Notes: a model not told the origin generated them from the sequence alone. Counted from the first letter of the stretch, positions 1-6,139 are shown. The stretch: 6,139 nt of DNA from an uncultured Chlorobiales bacterium (GCA_937959145.1 CALGMC010000243.1:1-6139), one strand, 5' to 3'. Translations and numbers: made by a program.

Positions 1-243
1 CACAAGAAAATTTTGGATTTGCCGTTTCCGCTCTTTGATTCAAAAGACGAAACGCACTTGAAACTCGCTGAATTGGGTGCGGCATGTGCCAAAGAAGCAC
101 AAAGGTTTATTGATAAACACTATGCAACTGCCGATTTGAACGCACGAACCTTAGGGCGCGTGCGCCAAGAGATTCGCAAGAATTTATCCGATAAACTGTC
201 GCTAATTGACACATTAGTAAGTTTGCTTTTAGAAGCGAACTAA
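1..243 (+). CDS. C-terminal fragment of a probable Eco57I-type restriction-modification DNA methylase (5' truncated by window edge)
   Basis: The frame is open from base 1 and ends at the TAA at 241-243, so these 80 codons are the 3' end of a longer gene. The TTG at 13 is in frame but is probably not the true start, because the frame continues to the window edge. The stretch LPFPLFDSKDETHLKLAELG followed by a helical segment resembles the tail of Eco57I/COG1002-type adenine methylases and fused type II restriction-modification enzymes. Those commonly end with a P-x-FD/N-P-x-(D/N)-x-x-H-x-x-LAEL block, then a basic helix and a final IDxLVxxLL helix; here the last part is IDTLVSLLLEAN. The catalytic NPPY motif and SAM-binding motif would lie upstream and cannot be seen. 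If the assignment is right, the protein methylates adenine and may also cleave DNA. The family call rests on this short tail alone and is tentative; that it is a gene end is much surer. Confidence 0.5.
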   Translation, partial: HKKILDLPFPLFDSKDETHLKLAELGAACAKEAQRFIDKHYATADLNARTLGRVRQEIRKNLSDKLSLIDTLVSLLLEAN

Positions 244-326
244 CGATGCCCTTGCGTTTGGTTTAACTTGCTTGTGAAAACGTTCTTGCCCGACCGCTCG
301 TTAGCCTCGTAAAGATTCTCTGACCG

Positions 327-2903
327 ATGCACCTACTCAAAATCTTCTTACAAGTCAGTCTTCGCCATGCCGTTCAGGATTACGGCAAGTTCTTGCTTTC
401 CGTCTTTGGCATTGCGGTTGGCGTGGCGGTCTTCTTGGCGATTCGCCTCTCGAATTATTCCGCCTTCAAAGCATTTGAATCCACGATTGACAATGTCAAT
501 GGCAAAGCCAATGTGCAAGTGCAATCTGCCAGCGGCACGGAGTTTTCCGAGCGCGTCTTCAAGCAGATGTTGCAGATTAAGGAGCGCGCCAAAGCCCTTC
601 AAGCCGTAACGCCCGTAACCGAACAACTTGCCGAAATTCGCGGCGCGAAAGAAGCCCTGATTGTGCTCGGGATTGATATTTTCACCGACCGAAAATTCCG
701 CGCCTATAACGACGTTGAAGGCTTAGACGGCGAAACCTTCCTGCGCTTTTTGCTCCAACCCAACACGATTCTCATTTCCGAATCCTTCGCTAAACGCAAC
801 GCTATACAAAAAAATCAACGCATTAAACTTGTTGCCAACGGCTTAGAGCGCGAGTTGAACGTCATTGGCATTTTCAAAACCGATACGCCAACGAGCGAAG
901 TATCGAACTCCTTTGCCGTTATGGACATTGAGCAAATGCAACGCTTCTTCGGCAAAGAAGGCAAGTTGGATAAAATTGATTGCTTGGTTGAAGAATCAGA
1001 GCGCGAAGCGTTTATGGCGTTTTTGTCGGCGTCGCTTCCGCCTGAGGTCGAGGTCGTTTCAGCGAAAAATCGCGGCGCACAAGTAGCGAAAATGATTGCG
1101 GCGTTTGACCTCAACCTTTCCGCCTTAGCCTTCATTAGTTTGCTTGTGGCAATGTTCCTGATTTACAACACCATTACCACTAATGCCATTCGTCGCCGTC
1201 GTGAAATTGGCATTCTACGCGCGCTCGGACTTTCCGCAGGCGAAGTCTTTTTTCTCTTTCTCTTCGAAGCCTTTTTGATTGGCATCATCGGCAGTGCGAT
1301 TGGCTTGCTCTTGGGTGTTGCGCTTGCGCAATATACGGTTGCTTCAGTAGCACAAACGATTACGGCACTCTATGTCTATGTAGCGGCAACGGAGGTTCAA
1401 GTTGCGCCGTCGCTGTTAGGACTTGCGTTTGGAGTCGGCGTTGTGGCGTCGGTTGTGTCATCACTTTACCCTGCGTTTGAAGTCTATCGCGTGCATCCAC
1501 GTGAGACCTTTCACCTTCAAGCCTTTGAGCAAAAGTTCAGCGCGAACATCAAACGTATTTTGTCGGTTAGTTTCGTGCTGTTGGTGCTCGGTGTGATTTT
1601 CGCGCAGTTGCCGCCGATTAACGGCATGCCTGTGTTCGGATACGGCGCGGCAATTTGTGCGATTGCAGGCTTTGCGTTTCTTTCGCCCGAAGTCATTGTG
1701 CTGTTCCGAAAGTTCTTTGAAAAAGTTGTGCGTGGCGTGTTCGGCATTGAAGGCACGCTGGCGAACAACAATCTCTCCGAATCGCTGAATCGGACGGCAA
1801 CCGCTGTTAGTGCGTTGATGGTTGCGATTGCAATGCTCATCGGCATTAGCGTCATGGTCGGCAGTTTTCGGCAAACAGTGGTTTATTGGATTGACCAAAC
1901 GCTCAAAGCCGATATTTTCATTGCGCCCGCTGAAAAATTTGCCGTCGGCTCAAAATTGCCTGTCGCTCGTGAAGTGTATGACTACCTCTGCACGCTTCCC
2001 GAAGTCGAGAGCGTTGACGGATTCAGTTCGCGTCCGATTCAATTTCAAGGCGCGTCGACAATTCTCTGCGCTTCTGACCTTGACGCCATTTCGCGTTCAT
2101 CTTATTTGCTCTTCAAAGATGGCGAGTTCAAAAGCGTTGCGCGCAAACTCATTGACGATGAAACTGCCGTCGCCGTTACCGAAGTCTTCTCCAACAAATT
2201 CGGATTGAAAACAGGAGATAAATTTTCGCTTCAAACGCCAAGCGGAGAAAGAACCTTCACGATTGCAGGCGTCTATTACGACTATGCGTCGGATAGAGGC
2301 TTGATTTTGATGCACCGCGCGCACTTCGAGAAATTCTGGAACGACGATAAACTCAACAACCTTGGCGTCTTTCTTGCCGATAAATCCGATGCGGAACGGC
2401 TCGTCAATCACCTGCGGGAAAAATTTCAAGGCGTGGCGAAAATCGTGGTCTATTCCAACTACGGCTTGCGGCAAAATGTGCTGAGCGTCTTCGACCAAAC
2501 CTTCGCGATTACCTATGTGCTTCAATTCGTCGCTATGGCAGTTGCCGCTATGGGCGTGATTAGTTCATTGATGGCAATTATTTTTGAACGGCGGCGCGAA
2601 ATCGGCGTGCTTCGCTCCATCGGCGCAAGCATTGAACAAGTGCGAAACATCACCTTGATTGAAGCCTTGTTGATGGGCATAATTGCCTCACTGCTTGGCG
2701 TGGCGTGCGGCTTTGTGCTCTCGCTGATTCTGATTTATGTGATTAACGTGCAGTCGTTTGGGTGGACAATTCAAATTTACTTGCCGCTCGCTACGATTGG
2801 CGGCGCGGTGCTTCTTGTGCTTCTTACCGCGCTTGTTTCAGGTTGGATTCCTGCTCGCTACGCCATGCGCCTTGCGATTGCCGAGCAAGTCCGATTTGAG
2901 TAA
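327..2903 (+). CDS. ABC transporter permease, FtsX/MacB superfamily with two FtsX modules (YbbP-like)
   Basis: This is an integral inner-membrane permease of 858 residues. Hydrophobic segments lie near residues 20-41, 262-282, 307-330, 360-382, 410-427, 434-453, 490-512, 730-752, 778-803 and 820-842, giving ten helices. Soluble MacB-like periplasmic domains occupy about 45-255 and 520-725. Each half has the family's cytoplasmic coupling motif: RRREIGILRALGLSAGEV (289-306) and RRREIGVLRSIGASIEQV (755-772). The hydrophobic sequence after each motif is also similar, pointing to an internal duplication. The length and ten-helix plan match E. coli YbbP-type proteins rather than MacB or LolC/E, which have four helices. 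Known relatives act with a separate ATPase in mechanotransmission, lipoprotein or lipid handling, or efflux; the substrate here cannot be deduced. The ATG at 327 is the first start after an in-frame TGA at 321-323, and no clear Shine-Dalgarno precedes it. No ATPase gene is visible; the left neighbour looks unrelated and the right neighbour is convergent. Confidence 0.93.
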   Translation: MHLLKIFLQVSLRHAVQDYGKFLLSVFGIAVGVAVFLAIRLSNYSAFKAFESTIDNVNGKANVQVQSASGTEFSERVFKQMLQIKERAKALQAVTPVTEQLAEIRGAKEALIVLGIDIFTDRKFRAYNDVEGLDGETFLRFLLQPNTILISESFAKRNAIQKNQRIKLVANGLERELNVIGIFKTDTPTSEVSNSFAVMDIEQMQRFFGKEGKLDKIDCLVEESEREAFMAFLSASLPPEVEVVSAKNRGAQVAKMIAAFDLNLSALAFISLLVAMFLIYNTITTNAIRRRREIGILRALGLSAGEVFFLFLFEAFLIGIIGSAIGLLLGVALAQYTVASVAQTITALYVYVAATEVQVAPSLLGLAFGVGVVASVVSSLYPAFEVYRVHPRETFHLQAFEQKFSANIKRILSVSFVLLVLGVIFAQLPPINGMPVFGYGAAICAIAGFAFLSPEVIVLFRKFFEKVVRGVFGIEGTLANNNLSESLNRTATAVSALMVAIAMLIGISVMVGSFRQTVVYWIDQTLKADIFIAPAEKFAVGSKLPVAREVYDYLCTLPEVESVDGFSSRPIQFQGASTILCASDLDAISRSSYLLFKDGEFKSVARKLIDDETAVAVTEVFSNKFGLKTGDKFSLQTPSGERTFTIAGVYYDYASDRGLILMHRAHFEKFWNDDKLNNLGVFLADKSDAERLVNHLREKFQGVAKIVVYSNYGLRQNVLSVFDQTFAITYVLQFVAMAVAAMGVISSLMAIIFERRREIGVLRSIGASIEQVRNITLIEALLMGIIASLLGVACGFVLSLILIYVINVQSFGWTIQIYLPLATIGGAVLLVLLTALVSGWIPARYAMRLAIAEQVRFE

Positions 2904-2908
2904 TCGGC

Positions 2909-2942
2909 TTAAAAACAAAAGGGGCGGATTTGCGTCCGCCCC
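2909..2942 (-). terminator. Rho-independent terminator of the minus-strand secreted-protein gene
   Basis: GGGGCGGA (2921-2928) and TCCGCCCC (2935-2942) form a perfect 8-bp GC-rich stem with a 6-nt loop. Read on the minus strand, the hairpin is followed at once by TTTTGTTTTTAAG (2920 down to 2908), a classic intrinsic-terminator U tract. It lies about 37 nt past the stop codon at 2979. On the plus strand the A-rich side comes before the hairpin and no T run follows, so it should act mainly on minus-strand transcripts. It may still give the permease mRNA a stable 3' end. Confidence 0.85.
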
Positions 2943-2978
2943 CCAATCATCGTTTAACTCAAACTTATTAGCACAAAC

Positions 2979-5606
2979 TTACTTCACCAGCATCATCTTC
3001 TTCGTTTGCACAAAGGTTGCGTTTGACGCTCCATTCGTCGCGCTCGCTTGCAAGCGATAGAAATAAACGCCGCTTGAAAGGTTGTTTGCGTTCAGCGTGA
3101 AGTTGTAAATGCCTGCTTCTTGCCGTCCGTCAAAGAGCGTCGCGACTTTCTTTCCGAGCACATCATATACTTCCAACTTCACATTGCTGACGACAGGAAG
3201 TTGATAGCGGATTGTCGTCGTTGGGTTGAACGGGTTCGGATAGTTTTGCTCGAGCGCAAATTCAGCAGGCGGCGCGACACGCACTTCAACCACAGGCGAA
3301 TAAGCAAACGCGCCATCAAAATCGACTTGCTTCAAGCGATAGTAAAGTTTGCCCGAAACGGCTTCATCGACAAAGCGATAGGTTTTGGCTTCGGTTGTGG
3401 TGCCACTTCCGCGCACAAATCCAATTTTGGTGAAGTTGATGTTATCACGGCTACGCTCAATTTCAAAGCGGTCGTTGTTTTGTTCTGACGCCGTTTTCCA
3501 AACCAGTTCAACGCTGTTGCCTTTTGCCGTTCCAACAAATGAGGTGAGTTCAACGGGCAAACCTTCGGTCGTTGAACCAAAGGCAAGCTCGAGCGTGAAG
3601 TCGCTCTCGATTGTCGGAAGCGGAATGGTTGCTGAAAGCGTGTTGCCTGAAATCGTAGATGCCAACGGCGAGAATGTTCCCGAGCCAAGCGTCGAGCGCG
3701 TGTAAAGCACCACGCCCGCAGGATTGACAATGCCCGACACGGGAATTTGAGAAAGGTTAATCGACAAGTTGAGCGAGGTGAGTTGCCGATTTTCAATCTT
3801 CAAGAACCAACGATACTGCGAGACATTTCCAACAATGCCCGATGCGTTTTGCGGTGCGTCGGTGTAGCGCGTTACGGTTGTTGGGTTTGTGCCCGAGACG
3901 CCACCTGCCGTTAGCGATATGGCGGTTTGCGGAAAGACGTATGTTCCATTCGCGTTCATGTTTAGGCGTGCTGACGCGGCAAAGCCATTGGCTTCAAAAA
4001 TGGTAACCGTGCCGCTCACTTCGTTGCCTGTAACGACTAACGCTTTGCCTGTTGGGCTTTGCGAGGCAGGAATCCAAATAATCCCTTCCACACCTGAATC
4101 GCCGATGAGATTGACATTTGCCGCACTTGGCGTTACGGAAAAATTGCGGTTGTTGACATAGTCGACGAAGTAAGGCGCGCTTGGGTTGGTAATGTTGTAG
4201 GTCATTACACCGCCGATGCGCTCCAATCCGATAAAGGCATAAAGGCTATCGCCAATGCGACCAACCACGACGCCTTCGGGCTCGGGACCTTTGTCGTCGC
4301 TACGGTTTTTCTTGGTGTTATTAACATTACTTGCATTGAAATTTTGTGGGAAGCGTTGCGCCGTAATTTGCTCAAATTGGTCGCCGCTGTCCCAAACGAG
4401 CGTGCCGTTATCGCTCCAAATCGAGAACGAACGTGCGCCGATGGTGTAAATGGCGGTGCGCTCACCATTGGCGTTGGTATCGCCAATTGCGGTGGTTACA
4501 TTTAAGCGACCAAGATTGTTGTTGTTTTTGAGGGTCGCTGCATTTGGGAATGTCGTTGCGTCGAGTCGGTAATTGGCGTTGCCCAATCGTATCATTTCAT
4601 CGAAACCGGAATAGTCGCGAGCGTCGCCTTCGTTTGCCGAGATGACGAACTTTTGTCCGCCTTGCTGAAATGCGGCAATTCCGTCAGGTTGATACAAGCC
4701 ACGCACGGGCCAAGTGCGAATGTCGATATTTCCGCCATTTTGGTCGGAGGCGTCCATGCCGTTGCCTGCCACATTGAAATCTTTGAATCCTAAATCTTTG
4801 ATTGCAATTACCGATGCGGTGCTGATGCGAATGAGCACAAGGGCGTTGTTTTCTTGACACGCAACGAAGGCGGTATCGCCAAGCACGCTGATGTATTCAG
4901 GCTCTAAATCTTGTGCGACCGACGCACGCGGTCCGAAAATTCTCACGCCCGCAGGCAATTCGCTATGGCGCGGACCGCCGACGTTGAAGTCTAAAAATCC
5001 AACAGTTTGAACCAGACTATTTGAAAAGTTTGAGGTGTTTATTGTGATAATGCTGACCGAGCCTTCGGGGTCTGTGCCGTTGGGCGTGCCTTGTGCGTCA
5101 TTTCCGCCAACGAGATAGTTATTCGGCTCGCCTTCGTTAGCGACAAGCACCTTTGTGCCATCGTTGTTGAAGGTAATCATGTCGGGCAGTGCACCAACCG
5201 TTACGAAGCCTTGAACTTGTCCATTAGTATCGAGGAAAAACGCTCGACCGTTGCGCGTCTTGATGCTGTCTTCTGCGGCAACTGCTACGATTCCACCACG
5301 AACCGCAATGCTATTCGGCAAAAATCCATCGGGAAGTGTGATAGCAGGAATGGCTTCAACAGGGTTATACGGATTGCTGATGTCAAGCACCACGATTCGC
5401 CCCGTCGAGGCTTCAATGAAGTAAAGCCGTTGGGTTGCCGGGTCGTGAACGACGATTTCCGCGCCGCCTGCGTTATAGACGCCCGTTCGGAATGTGCCAA
5501 TCGGCGATAAACGCAGTTGTGCCATTGTGCTACTTGAAAGCAAGAGCACGCAAATGCCAAACAAGATGTTGCGAAATTTCATGTGAAGATAATTTTTGTG
5601 GTTCAT
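2979..5606 (-). CDS. Secreted choice-of-anchor I family protein with type IX secretion (T9SS type A) sorting domain
   Basis: This 875-residue exported protein has a signal peptide, MKFRNILFGICVLLLSSSTMA-Q, counted from the second Met (residue 9). Residues ~33-540 match the choice-of-anchor I family, a predicted beta-propeller. Landmarks are NGTDPEGSVSII (176-187), LEPEYISV..AFVACQENNALVLI (about 234-259), QPDGIAAF..FVISANEGDARDY (306-332), GARSFSIW..LVWDSGDQFE (390-412), SDDKGPEPEGVVVG (436-449) and EVSGTVTIFEANG (529-541). A beta-rich region (~555-680) and an Fn3-like module (~685-780) follow. Residues ~783-875 form the T9SS type A sorting domain (NYPNPFNPTT, VYDVLGKKVATL, GVYFYRLQA, end KKMMLVK), which directs outer-membrane passage and, in known systems, usually removal of the tag. 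Some relatives are annotated as alkaline phosphatases, but no catalytic site is evident, so no enzyme function is claimed. ATGs at 5606 and 5582 are both possible. I keep the longer form; the shorter has the more compact signal peptide and an A-rich leader. Confidence 0.92.
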   Translation of the reverse strand: MNHKNYLHMKFRNILFGICVLLLSSSTMAQLRLSPIGTFRTGVYNAGGAEIVVHDPATQRLYFIEASTGRIVVLDISNPYNPVEAIPAITLPDGFLPNSIAVRGGIVAVAAEDSIKTRNGRAFFLDTNGQVQGFVTVGALPDMITFNNDGTKVLVANEGEPNNYLVGGNDAQGTPNGTDPEGSVSIITINTSNFSNSLVQTVGFLDFNVGGPRHSELPAGVRIFGPRASVAQDLEPEYISVLGDTAFVACQENNALVLIRISTASVIAIKDLGFKDFNVAGNGMDASDQNGGNIDIRTWPVRGLYQPDGIAAFQQGGQKFVISANEGDARDYSGFDEMIRLGNANYRLDATTFPNAATLKNNNNLGRLNVTTAIGDTNANGERTAIYTIGARSFSIWSDNGTLVWDSGDQFEQITAQRFPQNFNASNVNNTKKNRSDDKGPEPEGVVVGRIGDSLYAFIGLERIGGVMTYNITNPSAPYFVDYVNNRNFSVTPSAANVNLIGDSGVEGIIWIPASQSPTGKALVVTGNEVSGTVTIFEANGFAASARLNMNANGTYVFPQTAISLTAGGVSGTNPTTVTRYTDAPQNASGIVGNVSQYRWFLKIENRQLTSLNLSINLSQIPVSGIVNPAGVVLYTRSTLGSGTFSPLASTISGNTLSATIPLPTIESDFTLELAFGSTTEGLPVELTSFVGTAKGNSVELVWKTASEQNNDRFEIERSRDNINFTKIGFVRGSGTTTEAKTYRFVDEAVSGKLYYRLKQVDFDGAFAYSPVVEVRVAPPAEFALEQNYPNPFNPTTTIRYQLPVVSNVKLEVYDVLGKKVATLFDGRQEAGIYNFTLNANNLSSGVYFYRLQASATNGASNATFVQTKKMMLVK

Positions 5607-5629
5607 GCAGATATGGCTGATACAGCATA

Positions 5630-5637
5630 CAAAGTTA
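5630..5637 (-). promoter_or_regulatory. Possible Bacteroidota-type -7 promoter box for the secreted-protein gene
   Basis: Read on the minus strand these bases are TAACTTTG, an exact match to the TAnnTTTG -7 consensus of Bacteroidota housekeeping promoters. It sits 23 nt before the ATG at 5606 and 47 nt before the ATG at 5582, which would give a short 5' leader. No TTG was found at the expected -33 spacing, so the call rests on one short motif and its position. Confidence 0.35.
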
Positions 5638-5675
5638 GGGGACTACTATTACGCGAATATTAATGGGGCGTTAAG

Positions 5676-5683
5676 CAAAGATA
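5676..5683 (-). promoter_or_regulatory. Second possible TAnnTTTG box, upstream of the secreted-protein gene
   Basis: The minus strand reads TATCTTTG, another exact TAnnTTTG match, 46 nt upstream of the first box. It would give a leader of about 65 nt to the ATG at 5606. No -33 TTG is seen at normal spacing. Short AT-rich matches like this arise easily by chance, so this is only an alternative or tandem start-site candidate. Apart from these two boxes I see nothing in 5607-5724. Confidence 0.18.
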
Positions 5684-5724
5684 AATTTGAGGTATATGAA
5701 TCGATGCTTATGAAAAAAGAACTT

Positions 5725-5879
5725 GGATTCCTCACTTGCGTTCGGAATGACAGACTCATGAGGAATGAATAATGAGTAATGAGGAACGAGTAATGAGGAA
5801 CGAGAAGCGAGCCATTCTTCACTCTTCACTACTCACTCTTCACTAACTCGGCTGTCATTCTGAGCGAAGCGAAGAATCC
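5725..5879. repeat. MITE-like palindromic element, copy A (155 bp)
   Basis: The left arm (5725-5753, GGATTCCTCACTTGCG then TTCGGAATGACAG) is an imperfect inverted repeat of the right arm (5852-5879, ending GAGCGAAGCGAAGAATCC), with four substitutions and one gap over 28-29 nt. Inside are AC, eight purine-rich heptads (5756-5811), a CC junction (5812-5813), five pyrimidine-rich heptads (5814-5848) and CGGCT. The two heptad tracts are roughly complementary, so the whole unit could fold into a long imperfect hairpin. No coding capacity is evident. The right-arm sequence is, from recollection, a widespread interspersed repeat that produces spurious peptides such as VILSEAKNP or CHSERSEES when translated. 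Confidence 0.85.
5756..5811 (+). repeat. Heptanucleotide tandem repeat, eight units, consensus (T/G)AA(T/C)GAG
   Basis: The units in order are TCATGAG, GAATGAA, TAATGAG, TAATGAG, GAACGAG, TAATGAG, GAACGAG and AAGCGAG. The 7-bp register is unbroken for 56 nt. It resembles the short tandem heptamer repeats known from cyanobacterial genomes, but here it forms one arm of a palindromic element. Variation is mostly T/G at position 1 and T/C at position 4. Confidence 0.85.
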
Positions 5880-5952
5880 ACAATCCGTGCAAACCTGCGC
5901 AATCTGTTCAATCCGTGTTCCAATCTTTCACTCTTCACTCTTCATTATTTGT
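5880..5952. repeat. Spacer between the two elements: degenerate CAATCCGTG repeats plus a pyrimidine heptad tract
   Basis: Four degenerate units start at 5881, 5890, 5900 and 5909 (CAATCCGTG, CAAACCTGCG, CAATCTGTT, CAATCCGTG), a period of about 9-10 nt. They are followed by four heptad-like units at 5923-5950 (ATCTTTC, ACTCTTC, ACTCTTC, ATTATTT) like those in the right halves of the elements. The spacer is bounded by inverted copies GAATCCACAA (5874-5883) and TTGTGGATTC (5949-5958). Confidence 0.6.
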
Positions 5953-6127
5953 GGATTCCTCACTGCGTTCGGAATGACAGACTCATGAGGAATGAATAAT
6001 GAGTAATGAGGAATGAGTAACGAGTAATGAGTAGTGCGTAATGATGAACGAGAGGCAAGCCGTTCTTCAGTCTTCACTTTTCATTCTTCATTAACTCCGC
6101 CGTCATTCTGAGCGAAGCGAAGAATCC
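5953..6127. repeat. MITE-like palindromic element, copy B (175 bp)
   Basis: This is a second copy in the same orientation as copy A. Its left arm (5953-5980) differs from copy A's by one missing T. The first 61-62 nt of the two copies match except for that base, and the right-arm core (6102-6128) matches 5854-5880 over 27 nt. The internal plan is the same: AC, purine heptads (5983-6059), CC (6060-6061), five pyrimidine heptads (6062-6096), then five bases before the right arm. It has eleven purine heptads instead of eight, and this together with the missing T accounts for the 20-bp size difference. No gene is seen in it. Confidence 0.85.
5983..6059 (+). repeat. Heptanucleotide tandem repeat, eleven units
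   Basis: The units are TCATGAG, GAATGAA, TAATGAG, TAATGAG, GAATGAG, TAACGAG, TAATGAG, TAGTGCG, TAATGAT, GAACGAG and AGGCAAG. The first four are identical to those of copy A and the later ones diverge. The 7-bp register is kept for 77 nt despite the substitutions. Confidence 0.82.
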
Positions 6128-6139
6128 AGTTCTAATGAG

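Noticed and set aside
240..304. Inverted repeat CTAACGA (240-246) / TCGTTAG (298-304) in the gap before the permease
   Set aside because: It is only 7 bp with a 51-nt spacing, does not extend outward, and overlaps a stop codon; it is likely chance.
244..326. Possible promoter (TGCGTTTG-like) before the permease
   Set aside because: It misses the conserved A of TAnnTTTG and has no convincing upstream partner; the gene could equally be co-transcribed from upstream.
348..626. Minus-strand 92-codon open frame inside the permease gene (also 815-1135, 1461-1898 and 2097-2525)
   Set aside because: These are antisense shadows of a well-supported permease; their sequences are low in recognisable motifs and follow the codon pattern of the opposite strand.
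3332..3796. Minus-strand 154-codon open frame overlapping the secreted-protein gene in another frame
   Set aside because: It is rich in Arg and Pro in a shadow-like way and lies entirely inside the propeller/T9SS gene, which has clear family motifs in its own frame.
5091..5510. Plus-strand 139-codon open frame antisense to the secreted-protein gene
   Set aside because: It has no recognisable domain or start signal, and the minus-strand frame here carries the conserved propeller sequence.
5725..6127. CRISPR array
   Set aside because: The repeats are direct heptads and inverted arms without regular unique spacers, and there are no cas genes nearby.
5725..6139. Short coding frames through the right-end repeat block
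   Set aside because: The arms translate into repeat-derived peptides (VILSEAKNP, CHSERSEES) known as spurious products of this kind of interspersed repeat.

Overview
The window looks like chromosomal DNA from the FCB group (Bacteroidota, Chlorobiota or Ignavibacteriota). The best evidence is the C-terminus of the large minus-strand gene: a NYPNPFNPTT start, a central VYDVLGKKVATL block and a GVYFYRL end. That pattern is a type IX secretion (T9SS) type A sorting domain, and NYPNPFNP spellings are especially frequent in Chlorobiota and Ignavibacteriota relatives. Weak or absent Shine-Dalgarno sequences and a TAnnTTTG-type promoter box fit the same group. The genus cannot be told from this sequence.

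Layout, left to right. Positions 1-243 (+) hold the 3' end of a gene that enters from the left. Its last ~80 codons resemble the tail of Eco57I-type restriction-modification methylases. After an 83-bp gap, 327-2903 (+) encodes an 858-residue ABC-transporter permease of the FtsX/MacB superfamily, with two FtsX modules and about ten membrane helices (YbbP-like architecture). No ATP-binding subunit is in the window. A short convergent gap (2904-2978) holds a strong hairpin terminator oriented for the minus-strand gene. Positions 2979-5606 (-) encode an 875-residue secreted protein: signal peptide, a beta-propeller-like choice-of-anchor I domain, beta-sandwich/Fn3-like modules and the T9SS sorting domain. 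Its putative promoter lies just upstream, at about 5630-5637.

The last ~530 bp (5607-6139) have no credible gene. From 5725 to 6127 they are occupied by two tandem copies of a MITE-like palindromic element. Each copy has a left arm of 28-29 bp, a purine-rich array of 7-bp repeats, a CC junction, a pyrimidine-rich array of five 7-bp repeats, and a right arm reading GTCATTCTGAGCGAAGCG-AAGAATCC. The two copies have the same architecture, and their internal lengths differ by exactly three heptads (8 versus 11). Between them lies a spacer with a different ~9-10 bp degenerate repeat. This block is the most unusual part of the window.

The three genes do not form an obvious pathway. The permease works in the inner membrane, the propeller protein is exported to the cell surface or medium, and the left-edge fragment is a probable DNA-modification or restriction enzyme. 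I found no convincing new multi-gene system. The finding most worth following up is the heptad-built repeat element.
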